In this document: in pieces, positions 51,601-59,728 of the stretch
How positions within the stretch are numbered: position 1 is the first letter of the stretch
Layout: each line of letters opens with the position of its first letter
Source of the DNA: Nymphaea colorata
Taxonomy: Eukaryota; Streptophyta; Magnoliopsida; Nymphaeales; Nymphaeaceae
Length of the DNA: 64,000 nucleotides
Assembly (NCBI RefSeq): GCF_008831285.2
Contig: NC_045149.1
Coordinates: forward strand, 12,652,629 to 12,716,628
Direction of reading: 5' to 3'
The notes under the pieces: generated by a model
The model's input: only the letters and a program-made list of their open reading frames with translations
What the model was told of the DNA's origin: nothing
The model's database searches: none
Made by a program: the position numbers and the translations under genes

Positions 51601-54600
51601 GGAAGTGGTTGATATCCCTAAAGGGACACACTTAGTTGGCTCTAAGTGGGTGTACAACGTGAAGTATAAACCTGATGGCACTGTAGATCGATATAAAGCT
51701 CGTCTGGTTGCAAAGGGGTTCAGCCAGAAGTATGGGATTGACTATCTTGAGACCTTTGCCCCTGTTGCAAAGTTGAAGACCGTGAGGGTTATTCTTGCTC
51801 TTGCTGTGCACAGGAAGTGGCGCATGGACCAGCTTGATGTTAAAAATGCATTTTTGAACGGTCATCTGGAGGAAGAAGTCTATATGAGCATGCCTCCCGG
51901 GTATGTTCAAGAGGGAAAATGTTGTCACCTCAAGAAAGCTTTGTATGGCTTGAAGCAGTCGCCGAGAGCTTGGTTTGAGAGACTAAGGATCGTTATGAAG
52001 TCTACTGGGTACAAGCAAGGAAATGGAGATCATACCCTATTCATAAAGCAGAGAGATGGTCTGGTGAGTCTTCTCCTTGTCTACGTTGATGATATGATTG
52101 TCACTGACTGTGATGAGGAAGAAAACAGGAAGATGAAGGAGAGATTAGCTAAAGAATTCGACCTCAAGGATCTGGGTAAACTGAGATACTTTCTGGGGAT
52201 AGAGATTGCTCGATCAGAGACAGGGCTGGTTATGAATCAAAGGAAGTACACTCTTGACTTACTAAAGGAGACAGGTAAACTTGGTTGTAGGCCCTATCTT
52301 ACTCCTATGGAATCGGGGACTAAGATAAGTATCAAGACAGGCACTATTCTGGATGAGGAAGGAAAAGGGCGATATCAGAGGCTAGTAGGTAAACTTATCT
52401 ATCTTACTCTAACTCGCCCTGATATCACGTATGCGGTAAATGTGCTAAGTCAATTTATGCATGCTCCCACGGATTGTCACTGGAAGAGTGCAGAAAGAGT
52501 GTTGGGATATCTAAAGAATGACCCAGGAAAAGGACTGCTGTATACTCGACAAGACAAACTTACTATTGAGGGCTACTCAGATGCAGATTGGGCAGGTTGC
52601 ACTGACACAAGGAGGTCCACTACAGGGTATTGTATCTTTCTTGGAGGTAACCTAGTTGTTTGGAGAAGCAAGAGGCAAGAAGTGTGTTCGAGGTCTAGTG
52701 CTGAGGCTGAGTACAGGGCTGTTGCAATGGGAGTTACAGAGATGCTGTGGCTGAAGATCCTTTTGACTGATATTGGTGTGGAACTGGAAGATAAAATGAA
52801 GATGTACTGTGACAACAAGTCTGCGATTAATCTTGCCAATAATCCAGTTCTACATGACAGGACCAAACATGTGGAGATTGACCGTCACTTTATCCGGGAA
52901 CGCATTGACTCAAAGGAGCTGATTCTGCCATATATGAAGTCTGAAGATCAAGTTGCAGACGTCCTAACTAAAGGGCTTTGTACTTCTTCATTCGAAAAGA
53001 ATGTTAGCAAGCTTGGCATGTTTGACATGTATGCCAAGCTTGTGGGGGAGTGTTAGAATATGTTGTTGTGGGGACCGGGACCATATCTGGACCCGGTTCT
53101 ATGGGGCGCGGGTACCGAGGCGGGCTCGGTACCCTAGGCGGCTTCTCCTCTCTCCCTCTATATATTGTCACTTATGTGTAAGTGTTGAATTAAGTGGAAT
53201 AACATTTTCTCTCTCCTAGGGTTGCGGTTGTGCACCTAGGTTAGAGCTTCTCCGTGGTTTTTCACCTCTCTTTGAGGTTTTCCACGTATATTGTGTGTTC
53301 CTTCTCTTTCTCTCCATCTTGGTGTGTGTTTCTACAGTATGAAAGTAACAAACATACTAAAATTTTTTTTTAAAAAAAACCCTGATTTTTAGACAGAATG
53401 CACTTGTTCAATGCTAACCGAGTCCAAAAAAGGATGGATACGAACCTGGTTACGTTAACTGTACCCGATACTGCTTTGACCGTACCCGGGGTGTACCCAC
53501 AGGCATACCCATACCTATGTCGTACCCGTAAGGAATACCCATATGACATAGGATAAATGTTTATTATGTTGTCTTGGATCTTTAATTTCTCATTTTTTAA
53601 TGTGTCGATATATTATGACTTATGAATGATGAACCATGAATGTTCTTTATGTGCGATGAGTTTTCTAATGTGAAATACATTTTTCTTGATTTTTTTTTAT
53701 CAATTTTCTCTATTTTTCCTGATATTTTTATTTTTTCTGTATTTTACTTTATTAATTTAGCAATGAAATGCACCTTTTGCAACGGTTTTTAGTGATAGTT
53801 CTTAGTGATGTAATTAAAAAAATAATCATCTGGCCACAGAGGTAACAGGCTGATTTCAATTTTCCTATACATACACACACATATATATATTGAGTTGTAA
53901 AAAGTTTAAAATAGATCAACAACATGACCTATGCACCTGAAACACAAAAACACTAACCGTAAACTTGATAAAATCTGATAAAAACCATAGATGATCAGAC
54001 TTCAAAATCAGATTATAAGTCCCAACTGTCCAATCAGTTCATAACTTCCAATTCATATGACAAAACAACACTAATAGGTGACATAAACAAAATCTAATAA
54101 AAATAAGTCTTAAACAGACTAAAAATAAGATTATAAGTGCCAAATCAGATAATGTTCTTACAATAACAACACTAACAGACTTGGTAAAGATTAAAAAAAT
54201 AAAAGAAAATACTAATTTTGGATGCTTTGAACTTTTTCAAAATTAACTTGAGTAAAAGATTGGACAGATTCAACCTTCGGTGTATTGACTGAGTCTGACA
54301 TTGAACAGATTCGAAGAGACACTGACACTTTTGGCTGACTTACCCATGTTGATACAACCCAACACATGTACATAAAGGTTTTCAATGGATCGAGCCAACT
54401 CGGGCTCGACTCGTACTCGCCGCTTAAACTCGGCTCGAGCACGACTCGTTTAATAAACGAGTCAAGTTTGAGTTTGAATATGGACCCAATCAAGCGAGGC
54501 AAGCTCAGCTCGCTTCCACTCGATTAAACTCGTTCAATGGGAATATGTATAAAATGTTACATGAATACATCACGAACGAAAGATTGCTTCAATGGCATTC

Positions 54601-56109
54601 CCAAGCGGCTACCAAACAGGAGGTCGTGAATTCAATTTTGTTGGGTGGCATTCATGTTGAAAATTAATTTTATTTGTAAGCAGCTCAAGCTTCAGCCGAC
54701 CTGAGAGACTGGGCTCCACTTGAGCTTAAGCGAGCCAAGTTCGAGCTTCTTAATCTCGAGCTAGTGAACTCGAGCTCGAATTGTCACCCAAGACAGTAGA
54801 GCTGAGTTCAAGCTGGCCTAACTCAGCTCGAACTCAACTCATGAACAACTTTACGGGTACGAACACAGGTGCAGACTTGGACACGGTCAAGACACGAATT
54901 TGGTTTTGCCAGTTGTGGTCAACACACCTATGGACAAATCTGTCCATTTTCAATCGGTCAAAATTGGCTGATCCTAAATCTATCAAAATTTTGGGGTTTT
55001 TTCTTTATTTTCCTTCACATATATGAAGGTTCAAGAGTTTCAAGACCCATCCCCAACATTATTGAACCCTCTATTTCTCTCTAAAGGACCACAAAGCGAA
55101 AGTTGTCCCTGTGTTTCTCTGGCGATCTCCAGCAAAACTCTAGCAAGGCAGCGAGCCTTTCGCGACACACTATAGTAATAGGTATTCCATCTTCATCTCT
55201 CCCTCCTTGGCCATTACTTTCTTCCTCTCCAGTAGCAAGGCAACGAGCCTTTTGCATGCTTGATTCCATACTGTTTTCGTGTGCAACTCCATCCTATTAG
55301 TGGTTTGTCTAAGAAACAGTACCACCTTGCGTGAGGATGCTCACTAGCTATGTTGTCAGTGTGCCTAGGCAAAAAAGGCGATCAATTTCTTTTTTTTAAA
55401 AAAAAATTTTTTAGTTAAGTTCATATGTCAAGTTATTTTGTTTAACTATTATTAATATTTGAAATGTGGAGGATAGTAATATAACAAGTATAATCAACTT
55501 GCACTATCAAAAATTAATTGTTGACTTCATTGATATGCAAAATCAATAGAAGAAGTTTAACATTACTCATTAAATATAATCTAATACAAGAGACAAAAAA
55601 AATAAAAAACTAAATCTAATCTCTAGAAGAAGGAATGTAAATCCGCAAGAAGGCTTTAATCCATTTATTAAAAAAGACGAACAGTACACATAGTCACAAA
55701 TAACGTTTCGAAGTTTTAAACGCCAAGGTTTTTCTTGGGTATAATACGGCAAGCTTGAAAAAAGGAAAAAAATGGGAAAATATGGTAAATTTTTAAAAAT
55801 AAAAAAAAAAACTAAAAATGAGGGGAAAGTAAAATAATTGAGAAACTAATAACACAAACATCAAAAGATAAATAGATTTGCAACAAATAAAAAATAGAAA
55901 ATGAAAAAAAAAACTGTTTGACATTAAAAAAATATAAAAATGAAAAAAAGTGAAAAAATGCGAAAAACGAGTTAAAAACGCACCTTTTTCGTTTATAACG
56001 TTTTCTTCAAAAAAATGTGTATCTTTAAGTTTTAAATGGTAATTTAATTTATCGTATTTTTTTGCATTTTTTCTTTTTGAAAAAGACACGTTTTTTGTGA
56101 CTATGATTA

Positions 56110-56205
<96 letters not shown>

Positions 56206-57114
56206 AAATGGTGACTCTAACTCATGAAGGTTGTCTGATCCATCGTGATGGACAGTTGAAAGAAGAACAAGAAAAAGATGTGAGCTAATAATAAATGATG
56301 AAAATGTCCATCACGCTTTTCTCCTTGTTCTTTTTTTTTTTTTTTGTCAATCAGCCATCACGATGGATCTGACGGCCTTTATGAGTAAGCTCGGACATCA
56401 ATCTGGATAGCCACACCCATGTATGCACCCGTACCCATACCTATGTAACATACCTATCCTTGCTCTACAAGTGAACTCCAATTATGTTTTCCAATAACTG
56501 CAAGATTCCATTCTTTTACATGTACCTGCTCACCTCAACTTCCATGGTTTCTGAAACTTGAAAATACTGGTACTATACACGTGTGCTTGGAAAGTCTTGC
56601 TGATCAGTATCAAAAAACATGCTTCAACAACTTGGCTATCAACCTTCTAACATTCACGATATGAACAATTCCAGTTAGGAGGGGACCATAGTCACTAATA
56701 TCAATCTAATCTATTGACCAGTTTTTCCTAGGATTTGTTTCTCCAGAAGTTGGATTTTTCTGGAGAACGTGACAGTGAACCAATCCAAATTAATAAAATC
56801 AAGGGGCTCACAATATGTGTTATTCTTTCAGAAAAGTTGATAAGAACTAGTACTGTGAACTTATGGGTGTATTTGCAAGGTTAGACGGAGCATCTCAAAG
56901 TTCACATTTCCACCTCAAACACACCCTTGCTGAGACAAACATATGACATGCTTCAGCATGTTTTCTCCATTATTTCTGTAGCACCTCCGGGAGAACAGAA
57001 ATTTTAAGGACATACCAATGGTAAATCACAGAGGCTTAGATGGGTCTCATGGAGACCTCATTCCCGTCTCTCAAACATGACCTAAATGTTGTTTTACAAG
57101 TACCAATTTATTAA

Positions 57115-57158
<44 letters not shown>

Positions 57159-58702
57159 CGTACATACATACGTTACACACAGTAACATACACACCTGCAC
57201 CCTTGGGGACAATAGAATTTTTTAGGACATATCACTGCCCAGTCACAGATAGGCTGGCTTAGATGGCATGTCATGGAGACCTCACTCCCACCACTCAAAC
57301 ATGACCTAAATGTTGTTTTACATACATATAACATACATACATGTATATATATACAGAGACAGAGACAGAGAGAGAGAGAGAGGGAAGAGAAAGTGTATAA
57401 CTTCTTCCAAATTGCAAAAGCAGTGTTGACACTGCCGTAGCTTATGTTTCCTTATGAATTCTTAAACATGTCAGAATATTTTGCCAATATTATTAACCGG
57501 ATCTAAAATTCAGATAATTACAGGGATAGGGATATTTTTTAACTACCAAGGATACAGGAAAATATGGATGGGATTTGGGAGTCAACCACAAAAAGAATGA
57601 GAAATCTAATAAGACCAACCTGGTAAAGATGAGAGTTAACTTCAGCACATGTTTGATGGAGAGTCTCAAGAGGTGCACCACTAAGTTCAAACTGCCCACC
57701 AGGTTCCAATGAAATGCTTTGTTTTCCCTGTTCAATAATAACACCAGGTGAGCTGAGGCTTTTCCTTTGGTAAATCAGAGTGATTTCTTCCAGTTGACTT
57801 ATATATATTGCAGAATATTTGCATACAAACCGCATTCATAAGACCTCAAAGATACAATCTACAAACGAATCTTCCACACTAGAAGTTCAATGTGATCATT
57901 GAGAATTTTGAAAATACAATGCACTATATAAGGTCATAAATTATGTTTAATGGACGTTAATTTGTCTGTATCCAACACTTTACATGGTGTCAGATGAGAT
58001 GTGTGTGTATCATTGTCAAAAACACACATAACCATTCAGAAGTGTCAAAGAGTGTTAGTGTAACCCTCAGTGTTTCCAAAGGTAGGACATGCACGCTTCA
58101 TGCTTATAGTAAGTCTTCACGTGACATAGGTTGTATACCATTAAGTTGAAAACATGTTAGCAGATGTAGTCATCAAAATTACAAAATGACGACACTAGAA
58201 GGTCCACCAAGTTTTCCCCCCAACAACCTTCTGTACAAGACCACTAGGATAAGCCAATAAAACTGGAAAGTAAACAGTCATTTTGAAAAAAGAATTTCAA
58301 CAAATGAAAGTCTAAGATAAAAATAGCTGAGAGTTTATAAAATCTAGCTACTCACAGCTGATGGTAACAACTATCATAAAGTGCAGAGATCCTATTATAG
58401 GATCCACATGGGACAGGAAGATAGGGGGTAAATTCCACTCAGAGTAATCGATGTTAAAGCTGCAATAAGAAAAACACCAAAGAAGGAACAAGACAGTAGA
58501 GAATTTGTAAAAATTTACTAAATTTTCTCATTAGCAATAATCCAGGTGCACCTGTTTAAGGCCAATGATCTTATCACCTTCCATAACCTTCTCCCAGTCA
58601 AACCTTTCAGCGATGCCCTCGAGTAAGTTTGCAATTTGGTCGTATCTCATTGGACGGAGAGTTTCAAATTCAAAACCAAACTTCTCATGCTCAGTTCCTA
58701 TC
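32257..58702 (-). CDS. GSH1: Glutamate-cysteine ligase, plastid type (14 exons; N-terminal exon missing)
   Basis: It joins glutamate and cysteine using ATP, the first and controlling step of glutathione synthesis; plant forms are plastidial (family knowledge). Coding exons, high to low: 58702-58552, 57727-57620, 45360-45268, 44927-44844, 44660-44592, 44483-44413, 44333-44265, 43984-43891, 43726-43637, 43535-43455, 41709-41617, 39526-39446, 39341-39272, 32345-32257. All 13 introns are GT-AG and phases match. The frame is open from [11 protein letters not shown] to the C-terminal [11 protein letters not shown], 413 residues. Landmarks: [20 protein letters not shown] (exon 3 by my numbering), [13 protein letters not shown] (4), [13 protein letters not shown] (7), [19 protein letters not shown] (8-9), [19 protein letters not shown] (11). 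Arabidopsis GSH1 is about 522 residues, so the transit peptide and about 109 residues are absent here; the first base at 58702 completes a split Arg codon. Cysteines HQTC and RRLC are kept; YIDC lacks its usual rosid partner (KLPP). Introns 3 and 14 hold retrotransposons. It looks functional. Confidence 0.95.
32896..33173 (+). repeat. 5' LTR of element A
   Basis: 278 bp, starting TGTTAG and ending TTACA (TG...CA ends). It contains TATTTTATAATTTTATG as a possible TATA region and an AAAAAAAAGATTAAGG tract. It matches the 3' LTR at 37678 apart from about 8 substitutions. Confidence 0.95.
33174..33186 (+). other. Primer binding site of element A
   Basis: TGGTATCAGAGCC directly follows the 5' LTR. 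It is complementary to the 3' end of plant initiator-methionine tRNA, the usual copia primer. Confidence 0.93.
33376..37683 (+). pseudogene. gag-pol polyprotein of element A (broken)
   Basis: The start is ATG at 33376 ([11 protein letters not shown]). Domains in order: gag with [10 protein letters not shown]; zinc knuckle CX2CX4HX4C at 34249-34290; protease with DSG at 34462; integrase with catalytic Asp, Asp and Glu at 35086, 35275 and 35383; reverse transcriptase with YVDD at 36703; RNase H with DADW near 37210 and TEAEYR near 37330. Breaks: a TAA stop in gag at 34003-34005 with the frame open on both sides; a frameshift near 35588 after integrase; a TGA stop at 36044-36046; a second frameshift near 36540 within reverse transcriptase. 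The last stop (TAG) overlaps the start of the 3' LTR. It cannot make a full polyprotein, although long stretches remain open. Confidence 0.93.
37669..37677 (+). other. Polypurine tract of element A
   Basis: GAGGGGAGC immediately before the 3' LTR, where plus-strand DNA synthesis would be primed. Confidence 0.8.
37678..37955 (+). repeat. 3' LTR of element A
   Basis: 278 bp with TG...CA ends, nearly the same as the 5' LTR. The visible differences include CC to CG near the start, a G to A in the GTTCAGACC region and a T to C in CAATATATTTG. Confidence 0.95.
37956..39271. other. Right part of GSH1 intron 14
   Basis: Outside the retrotransposon the intron carries two diverged copies of CACTACYRAGGGTTTCARAAAAG at about 37963 and 38197. 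It also carries a GA-rich stretch (38300-38335), a (GA)n run at 38422-38454 and GGATCT/AGATCC words also seen left of the element. No coding exon was found here. Confidence 0.6.
38422..38454. repeat. (GA)n microsatellite in GSH1 intron 14
   Basis: About 16 GA repeats on the + strand, and so (CT)n in the GSH1 transcript. Confidence 0.93.
39943..39998. repeat. (TA)n microsatellite in GSH1 intron 12
   Basis: About 28 TA repeats preceded by TATC tetramers. Confidence 0.95.
40105..40240. repeat. Long imperfect inverted repeat (hairpin) in GSH1 intron 12
   Basis: The left arm at about 40107-40144 (CCCCTCCCC, then TGCCGCCTGATGGTGG) pairs with the right arm at about 40203-40240 (CCACCATCAGGCGGCGGGGG, then AGGGGGG). 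They give a GC-rich stem of about 35 bp around a loop of about 58 bp. It may be the core of a hairpin-type element, but no target duplication was found. Confidence 0.7.
40556..40625. repeat. GGGCC-rich block, left of the pyrimidine tract
   Basis: Runs of GGCCTGGGCGTCGGGCCGGG and GGCGGCCCG. A related block with GGCCCGGGCTTAGGCCCGA lies at 41320-41495. The two outer ends are loosely inverted relative to each other. The whole 40556-41495 interval may therefore be one element that has swollen by tandem repetition. Confidence 0.5.
40618..41310. repeat. Pyrimidine minisatellite in GSH1 intron 12
   Basis: About 690 bp that is almost all C and T on the + strand. It is built from variants of CCCCTCTGGTTCCCTCTCCC alternating with CGTCTCCC units. 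A non-repeat segment interrupts it at about 40789-40880. A longer higher-order unit (CCCGCTCCCTCCCCCTTCC onward) appears twice near 41048 and 41101. Long ORFs here on both strands (Ser/Pro-rich on +, Arg/Glu/Gly-rich on -) are by-products of the repeat. In GSH1 pre-mRNA it is a continuous purine tract. Confidence 0.88.
41320..41495. repeat. GGGCC-rich block, right of the pyrimidine tract
   Basis: It contains GGGCCCGGGCTTAGGCCCGA twice (about 41406 and 41466), with an intervening GGGCCGGGTTTTAGCAGGCC. It is similar in style to the hAT-type element at 11795. No target duplication was found. Confidence 0.5.
42619..42650. repeat. (CT)n(GT)n microsatellite in GSH1 intron 11
   Basis: About 13 CT units followed by a few GT units. 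Confidence 0.9.
42904..43117. repeat. Tandem duplication of 107 bp in GSH1 intron 11
   Basis: The copies start TCATATGTAAAC at 42904 and 43011. Both continue through GATACTGARATGTTG, TTTTTCTT..TTCAGGGTAAA and CAGGTA blocks. They are an estimated 80% alike. Confidence 0.85.
43613..43635. repeat. (GA)n microsatellite forming the intron 10 splice donor region of GSH1
   Basis: On the minus strand the donor reads GAG|GTCTCTCTCT, so the intron begins directly inside a (CT)n run. The exon 10 boundary is at 43637. Confidence 0.85.
45451..45865 (+). repeat. 5' LTR of element B
   Basis: It matches the LTR at 46937 from the ATAGGGTACATG block to the terminal TTTTCA. Its first bases have mutated (ATTTAAAA where the other copy has TGTTAAGA), so the TG end is lost. 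It contains CTTGTATAAATATC as a likely TATA region. Confidence 0.85.
45866..45878 (+). other. Primer binding site of element B
   Basis: TGGTATCAGAGCC directly after the LTR, complementary to initiator-methionine tRNA. Confidence 0.9.
46220..46916 (+). pseudogene. gag and RNase H remnants of element B
   Basis: At about 46223-46292 a gag-like piece containing [10 protein letters not shown] runs straight into the end of reverse transcriptase (near 46300-46430, [19 protein letters not shown]) and then RNase H (TDADWGEDP near 46478, [11 protein letters not shown] near 46606, [11 protein letters not shown] near 46720, ERTKHIKMD near 46765). The protease, integrase and most of reverse transcriptase are missing. 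Stops and frame changes break what is left. The element could have moved only with proteins from another copy. Confidence 0.8.
46937..47334 (+). repeat. 3' LTR of element B
   Basis: 398 bp, starting TGTTAAGAAATAGGG and ending TTTTCA, with AAGGAAG just before it as a purine tract. It shares the CTTGTATAAATATC block with the 5' copy. Confidence 0.88.
47335..48047. other. GSH1 intron 3 between elements B and C
   Basis: No exon or element was recognised. A short (GT)n run lies near 47790-47806. Confidence 0.6.
48048..48333 (+). repeat. 5' LTR of element C
   Basis: 286 bp with TG...CA ends. A GGGACCGGGTCC...GGACCCGGTTC inverted repeat and a GGGTACCGAG...CTCGGTACCC palindrome lie in the first 90 bp. 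They are followed by a CTATATATTG TATA-like box. Confidence 0.96.
48334..48346 (+). other. Primer binding site of element C
   Basis: TGGTATCAGAGCC adjoins the LTR end and is complementary to initiator-methionine tRNA. Confidence 0.95.
48347..48745 (+). other. GC-rich leader of element C
   Basis: The untranslated leader is packed with GCCGCC/GCCGTC triplets. It includes tandem copies of a unit near GCGCTGCCAGC-GCGCCGCC at about 48470-48530. The short ORFs here on both strands are products of this repeat. Confidence 0.75.
48746..53056 (+). CDS. Intact copia gag-pol polyprotein (element C)
   Basis: 1,436 residues from ATG 48746. The frame stays open 30 bases further upstream, but [10 protein letters not shown] is the first ATG start. 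Order: gag with [11 protein letters not shown]; zinc knuckle CX2CX4HX4C at residues 251-264; protease DSG at 354; integrase Asp 549, Asp 612 and Glu 648; reverse transcriptase YVDD at 1113-1116; RNase H with SDADWAG and SAEAEYRAV; end at TAG within the first bases of the 3' LTR. No stops or frameshifts. This gag-protease-integrase-RT-RNase H order defines Ty1/copia. Two integrase positions look unusual: the stretch usually read as QQNG is PQNC (Cys codon at 50678-50680), and the TDN-GGE motif is TDNARE. The catalytic acids are kept. The protein copies and inserts the element and is not a host function. Confidence 0.95.
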   Translation: MADAMGTQKDAVLDAGSASKTENVPIQVTSIRLTKDNYLSWSAALEIGITSRGRLSYITGDKPAPIKSDPHWATWALEDSQVKVWIISSVSSDIQPLILRKPTSFDMWTVLAKMYGRKKRHLRTYQIKRSIYSLTQGDLSVAAFYAALKTKWEELDYHVTDEWKCGSDHSLYWEKEWMDRTFLFLGGLRDEFESIRSQILNGDEIPGIEEVYARVESEEQRRQVMHLDTGHGPSAFVSRASGTGQRPARHCTHCNKLGHSVDFCWDLHPEKRLVRGRPPSGKRSPSVSDSSQSNSSSGAKSKLSPAQLKELQAYISRLSTTPEESSTSEGAQLAQALVASTDQGNPSLGDWIVDSGATHHMTGDSKLFQEYQLSSGKQRVSMADGSSISVAGKGSLSLLNKYRLHNALHVPNIPVNLLSVSSITKELNCNLIFSADHCSLQDLVTGKKIGIGSVTDGLYRLPVQVASALISATSGHLSGVNDRSTVLRWHEHLGHLPFQLIKKLFPHLFASVSIDSFACEVCQLAKHVRASYPISLNKTTHPFALVHSDVWGPSGVPTCGGCHYFLTLIDDYSRCTFVYLLRDRSQVPAVVKNFVAFVETQFHTTVQAFRTDNAREYVSQSLDDFLKGKGIVHETSCSYTPPQNCIAERKNRHLLNVTRAIMFQRHVPKRYWGDALLTSAHLINRMPTRVLDGQSPYSTLWPTQNPWPLTPRVFGCSCFVHNHSPTLKKLDPRSIKGVFLGYSSTQKGYKCVDPTTSKVYVSRDVTFHEHESYFPVNPLQGECIGHKGEEYSSNQLIQFMEFLDYKVSPSVIDTVTVSNEKGSYMEGVTVDAQPTVARDHLFGQVYVRKEKATVEDVGDEDRTNPNPVISLDDPSPSNGELPIALRKGTRSCTSHPIQRFVSYAKLSTNYKCFITTLSKVVIPRSVDDAKDDPKWLHAMMEEMGALAKNKTWEVVDIPKGTHLVGSKWVYNVKYKPDGTVDRYKARLVAKGFSQKYGIDYLETFAPVAKLKTVRVILALAVHRKWRMDQLDVKNAFLNGHLEEEVYMSMPPGYVQEGKCCHLKKALYGLKQSPRAWFERLRIVMKSTGYKQGNGDHTLFIKQRDGLVSLLLVYVDDMIVTDCDEEENRKMKERLAKEFDLKDLGKLRYFLGIEIARSETGLVMNQRKYTLDLLKETGKLGCRPYLTPMESGTKISIKTGTILDEEGKGRYQRLVGKLIYLTLTRPDITYAVNVLSQFMHAPTDCHWKSAERVLGYLKNDPGKGLLYTRQDKLTIEGYSDADWAGCTDTRRSTTGYCIFLGGNLVVWRSKRQEVCSRSSAEAEYRAVAMGVTEMLWLKILLTDIGVELEDKMKMYCDNKSAINLANNPVLHDRTKHVEIDRHFIRERIDSKELILPYMKSEDQVADVLTKGLCTSSFEKNVSKLGMFDMYAKLVGEC
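53042..53050 (+). other. Polypurine tract of element C
   Basis: GTGGGGGAG immediately before the 3' LTR. Confidence 0.8.
53051..53336 (+). repeat. 3' LTR of element C
   Basis: 286 bp, the same as the 5' LTR at 48048 except for one base. Its first six bases contain the polyprotein stop codon. Confidence 0.96.
56110..56204. repeat. Compound (GT)n(TA)n(GA)n microsatellite
   Basis: GT repeats at about 56110-56133, TA to about 56179, then GA to about 56204, with no gap. It ends 14 bp before a MITE. Confidence 0.95.
56218..56388. mobile_element. MITE-like element, 171 bp
   Basis: The left end TAACTCATGAAGG...GATCCATCGTGATGG is matched in inverse by the right end, CCATCACGATGGATC...CCTTTATGAGTAA. 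The result is a terminal inverted repeat of about 33 bp with few mismatches. The next 20 or so bases are also loosely complementary (AAGAACAAG against CTTGTTCTT), so the element can fold almost entirely into a hairpin. TA-rich flanks hide any duplication. Confidence 0.75.
56991..57330. repeat. Direct duplication of about 115-125 bp around a (TA)n tract
   Basis: Copies at about 56991-57105 and 57205-57330 share ACAATAGAA-like/ACAGAAATT, AAGGACATA, CATGGAGACCTCA and CAAACATGACCTAAATGTTG blocks. Between them lies (TA)n at 57118-57158. Confidence 0.8.
57353..57384. repeat. (GA)n microsatellite
   Basis: CAGAGA units followed by about 10 GA repeats, within GSH1 intron 3. Confidence 0.85.
57728..58551. 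other. GSH1 intron 2
   Basis: 824 bp, starting GTGCACCTGG and ending TTGAACAG on the minus strand. No element or other exon is recognised in it. Confidence 0.85.
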
Positions 58703-59728
58703 CTGCAGCACAAGATCATGTGTTAACTGAAAGAGAGAAGAAGGGGCAGGGGGCGATTGAGGAGAGCATCATTCTTCAATATGCAACATCTACATAAAAA
58801 GCTCATTGGTTTTTTATCAGGAGAACCTTAGTAGTCATTTCAGAATAATGGTCTTAAAGGATTGCATAAGATGAACTTCAAGATAGCATTTCAGAAACAT
58901 AATAAACTGAGTGCATGGTAACCTGAATCTTCCTGTATTATGATGAACTGAACCAACATTTCCAAAGAAGAAAGCAGAATCAAGAAGAGATAGAGGAAGC
59001 AGAGCCAATAGATAACGGGTAAGAGATTCATATGTACAAATAAACCATGAAACTAGAAGTTAGTAGAACACAATTATGCAAAATTAGAAAATTGCAGAAA
59101 ATACACAATTTATAGATTATTCTTTGCTCTATCTAAAACCTATTCGGCACGGTGGTATTTCCATAAAAGGCACAAGCCATGAAAGTGTTTCCTGGGAAAC
59201 TTTAGTGATCATGTCAAAAGTGTAACATGCGACATTTTCTTATGCGCAGGGCAGATCTGGATTAGGTTCCAGATCCAGACCTGTATTGCCACCCGTGTGA
59301 AGAGAGGGGAGCCCGACTGCAAGGGCCCCTCGAGAGTTCTGAAAGAAACAGAAGAAAGAATCTGAAAGGGGAGGAGGCAGAAACGAAGAGGAAGAAGAAG
59401 AAGAAGTAGCAGAGGAGGAAGAGGAACTAAGGGTGACGAAGATGGAGGCGCGGCGTGGCGGTTCAGGTAACCGCTCCCCCCCCCTCTCCCTGTTTTCGTT
59501 CTCTCTCTCTCCCTCTCACCTCACTCAGCCGAGTTCTCTCACACTCGCCTGCTCACCCTCTCCCTGGTTCCCTCTCATTCTCTCAATCCATAGCCTCTCT
59601 AGCTCTCTCTCGTCCTCTTGACCTCTCTCTTGTTCACTTCCCCTTTTGTTTGATCCCTCCTGCTGTCTCCCTCCTAGTCTCTCTTCTCTCCCTATCATTG
59701 TCCACATGCTCTCAATCTCTCTCGCCCT
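58703..59728. other. Probable part of GSH1 intron 1, with an unexplained promoter-like patch
   Basis: The intron acceptor GTGCTGCAG ends at 58703 on the minus strand. I searched the minus strand up to 59728 for the expected N-terminal exon and did not find it. On the + strand, 59340-59432 is purine-rich and leads to ATG at 59442. This opens MEARRGGS and is followed by a possible donor, CAGGTAACC, at about 59466. From 59485 to 59728 the + strand is CT-rich and includes CCCTCTCCCTGGTTCCCTCT, a unit also used in the minisatellite at 40618. Confidence 0.5.

Larger units (their letters stand above)
48048..53336 (+). mobile_element. Intact Ty1/copia LTR retrotransposon (element C)
   Basis: 5,289 bp in GSH1 intron 3, antisense to the gene. 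The target duplication GTATG is perfect (48043-48047 and 53337-53341). The 286-bp LTRs differ at one visible position (GGGTCC against GGGACC near the start). Primer site, purine tract and an unbroken polyprotein are all present. This is a recent insertion and a candidate for an autonomous, perhaps still active, element. Confidence 0.96.
53342..57619. other. Left part of GSH1 intron 3 (as transcribed), repeat-rich
   Basis: It contains TACCCGTACCCATACCTATG-type degenerate repeats at about 53460-53545 and 56400-56460. An AACTCGGCTCGAG-type repeat lies at about 54378-54800. A strongly A-rich stretch is at 55780-56070. It also contains the MITE at 56218 and the duplication at 56991. No additional GSH1 exon was found. 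The adjacent exons join in frame without one. Confidence 0.65.

Noticed and set aside
45451-53336. Elements B and C as one nested insertion
   Set aside because: Each has its own LTR pair, and about 700 bp of ordinary intron sequence separates them. They are two independent insertions.
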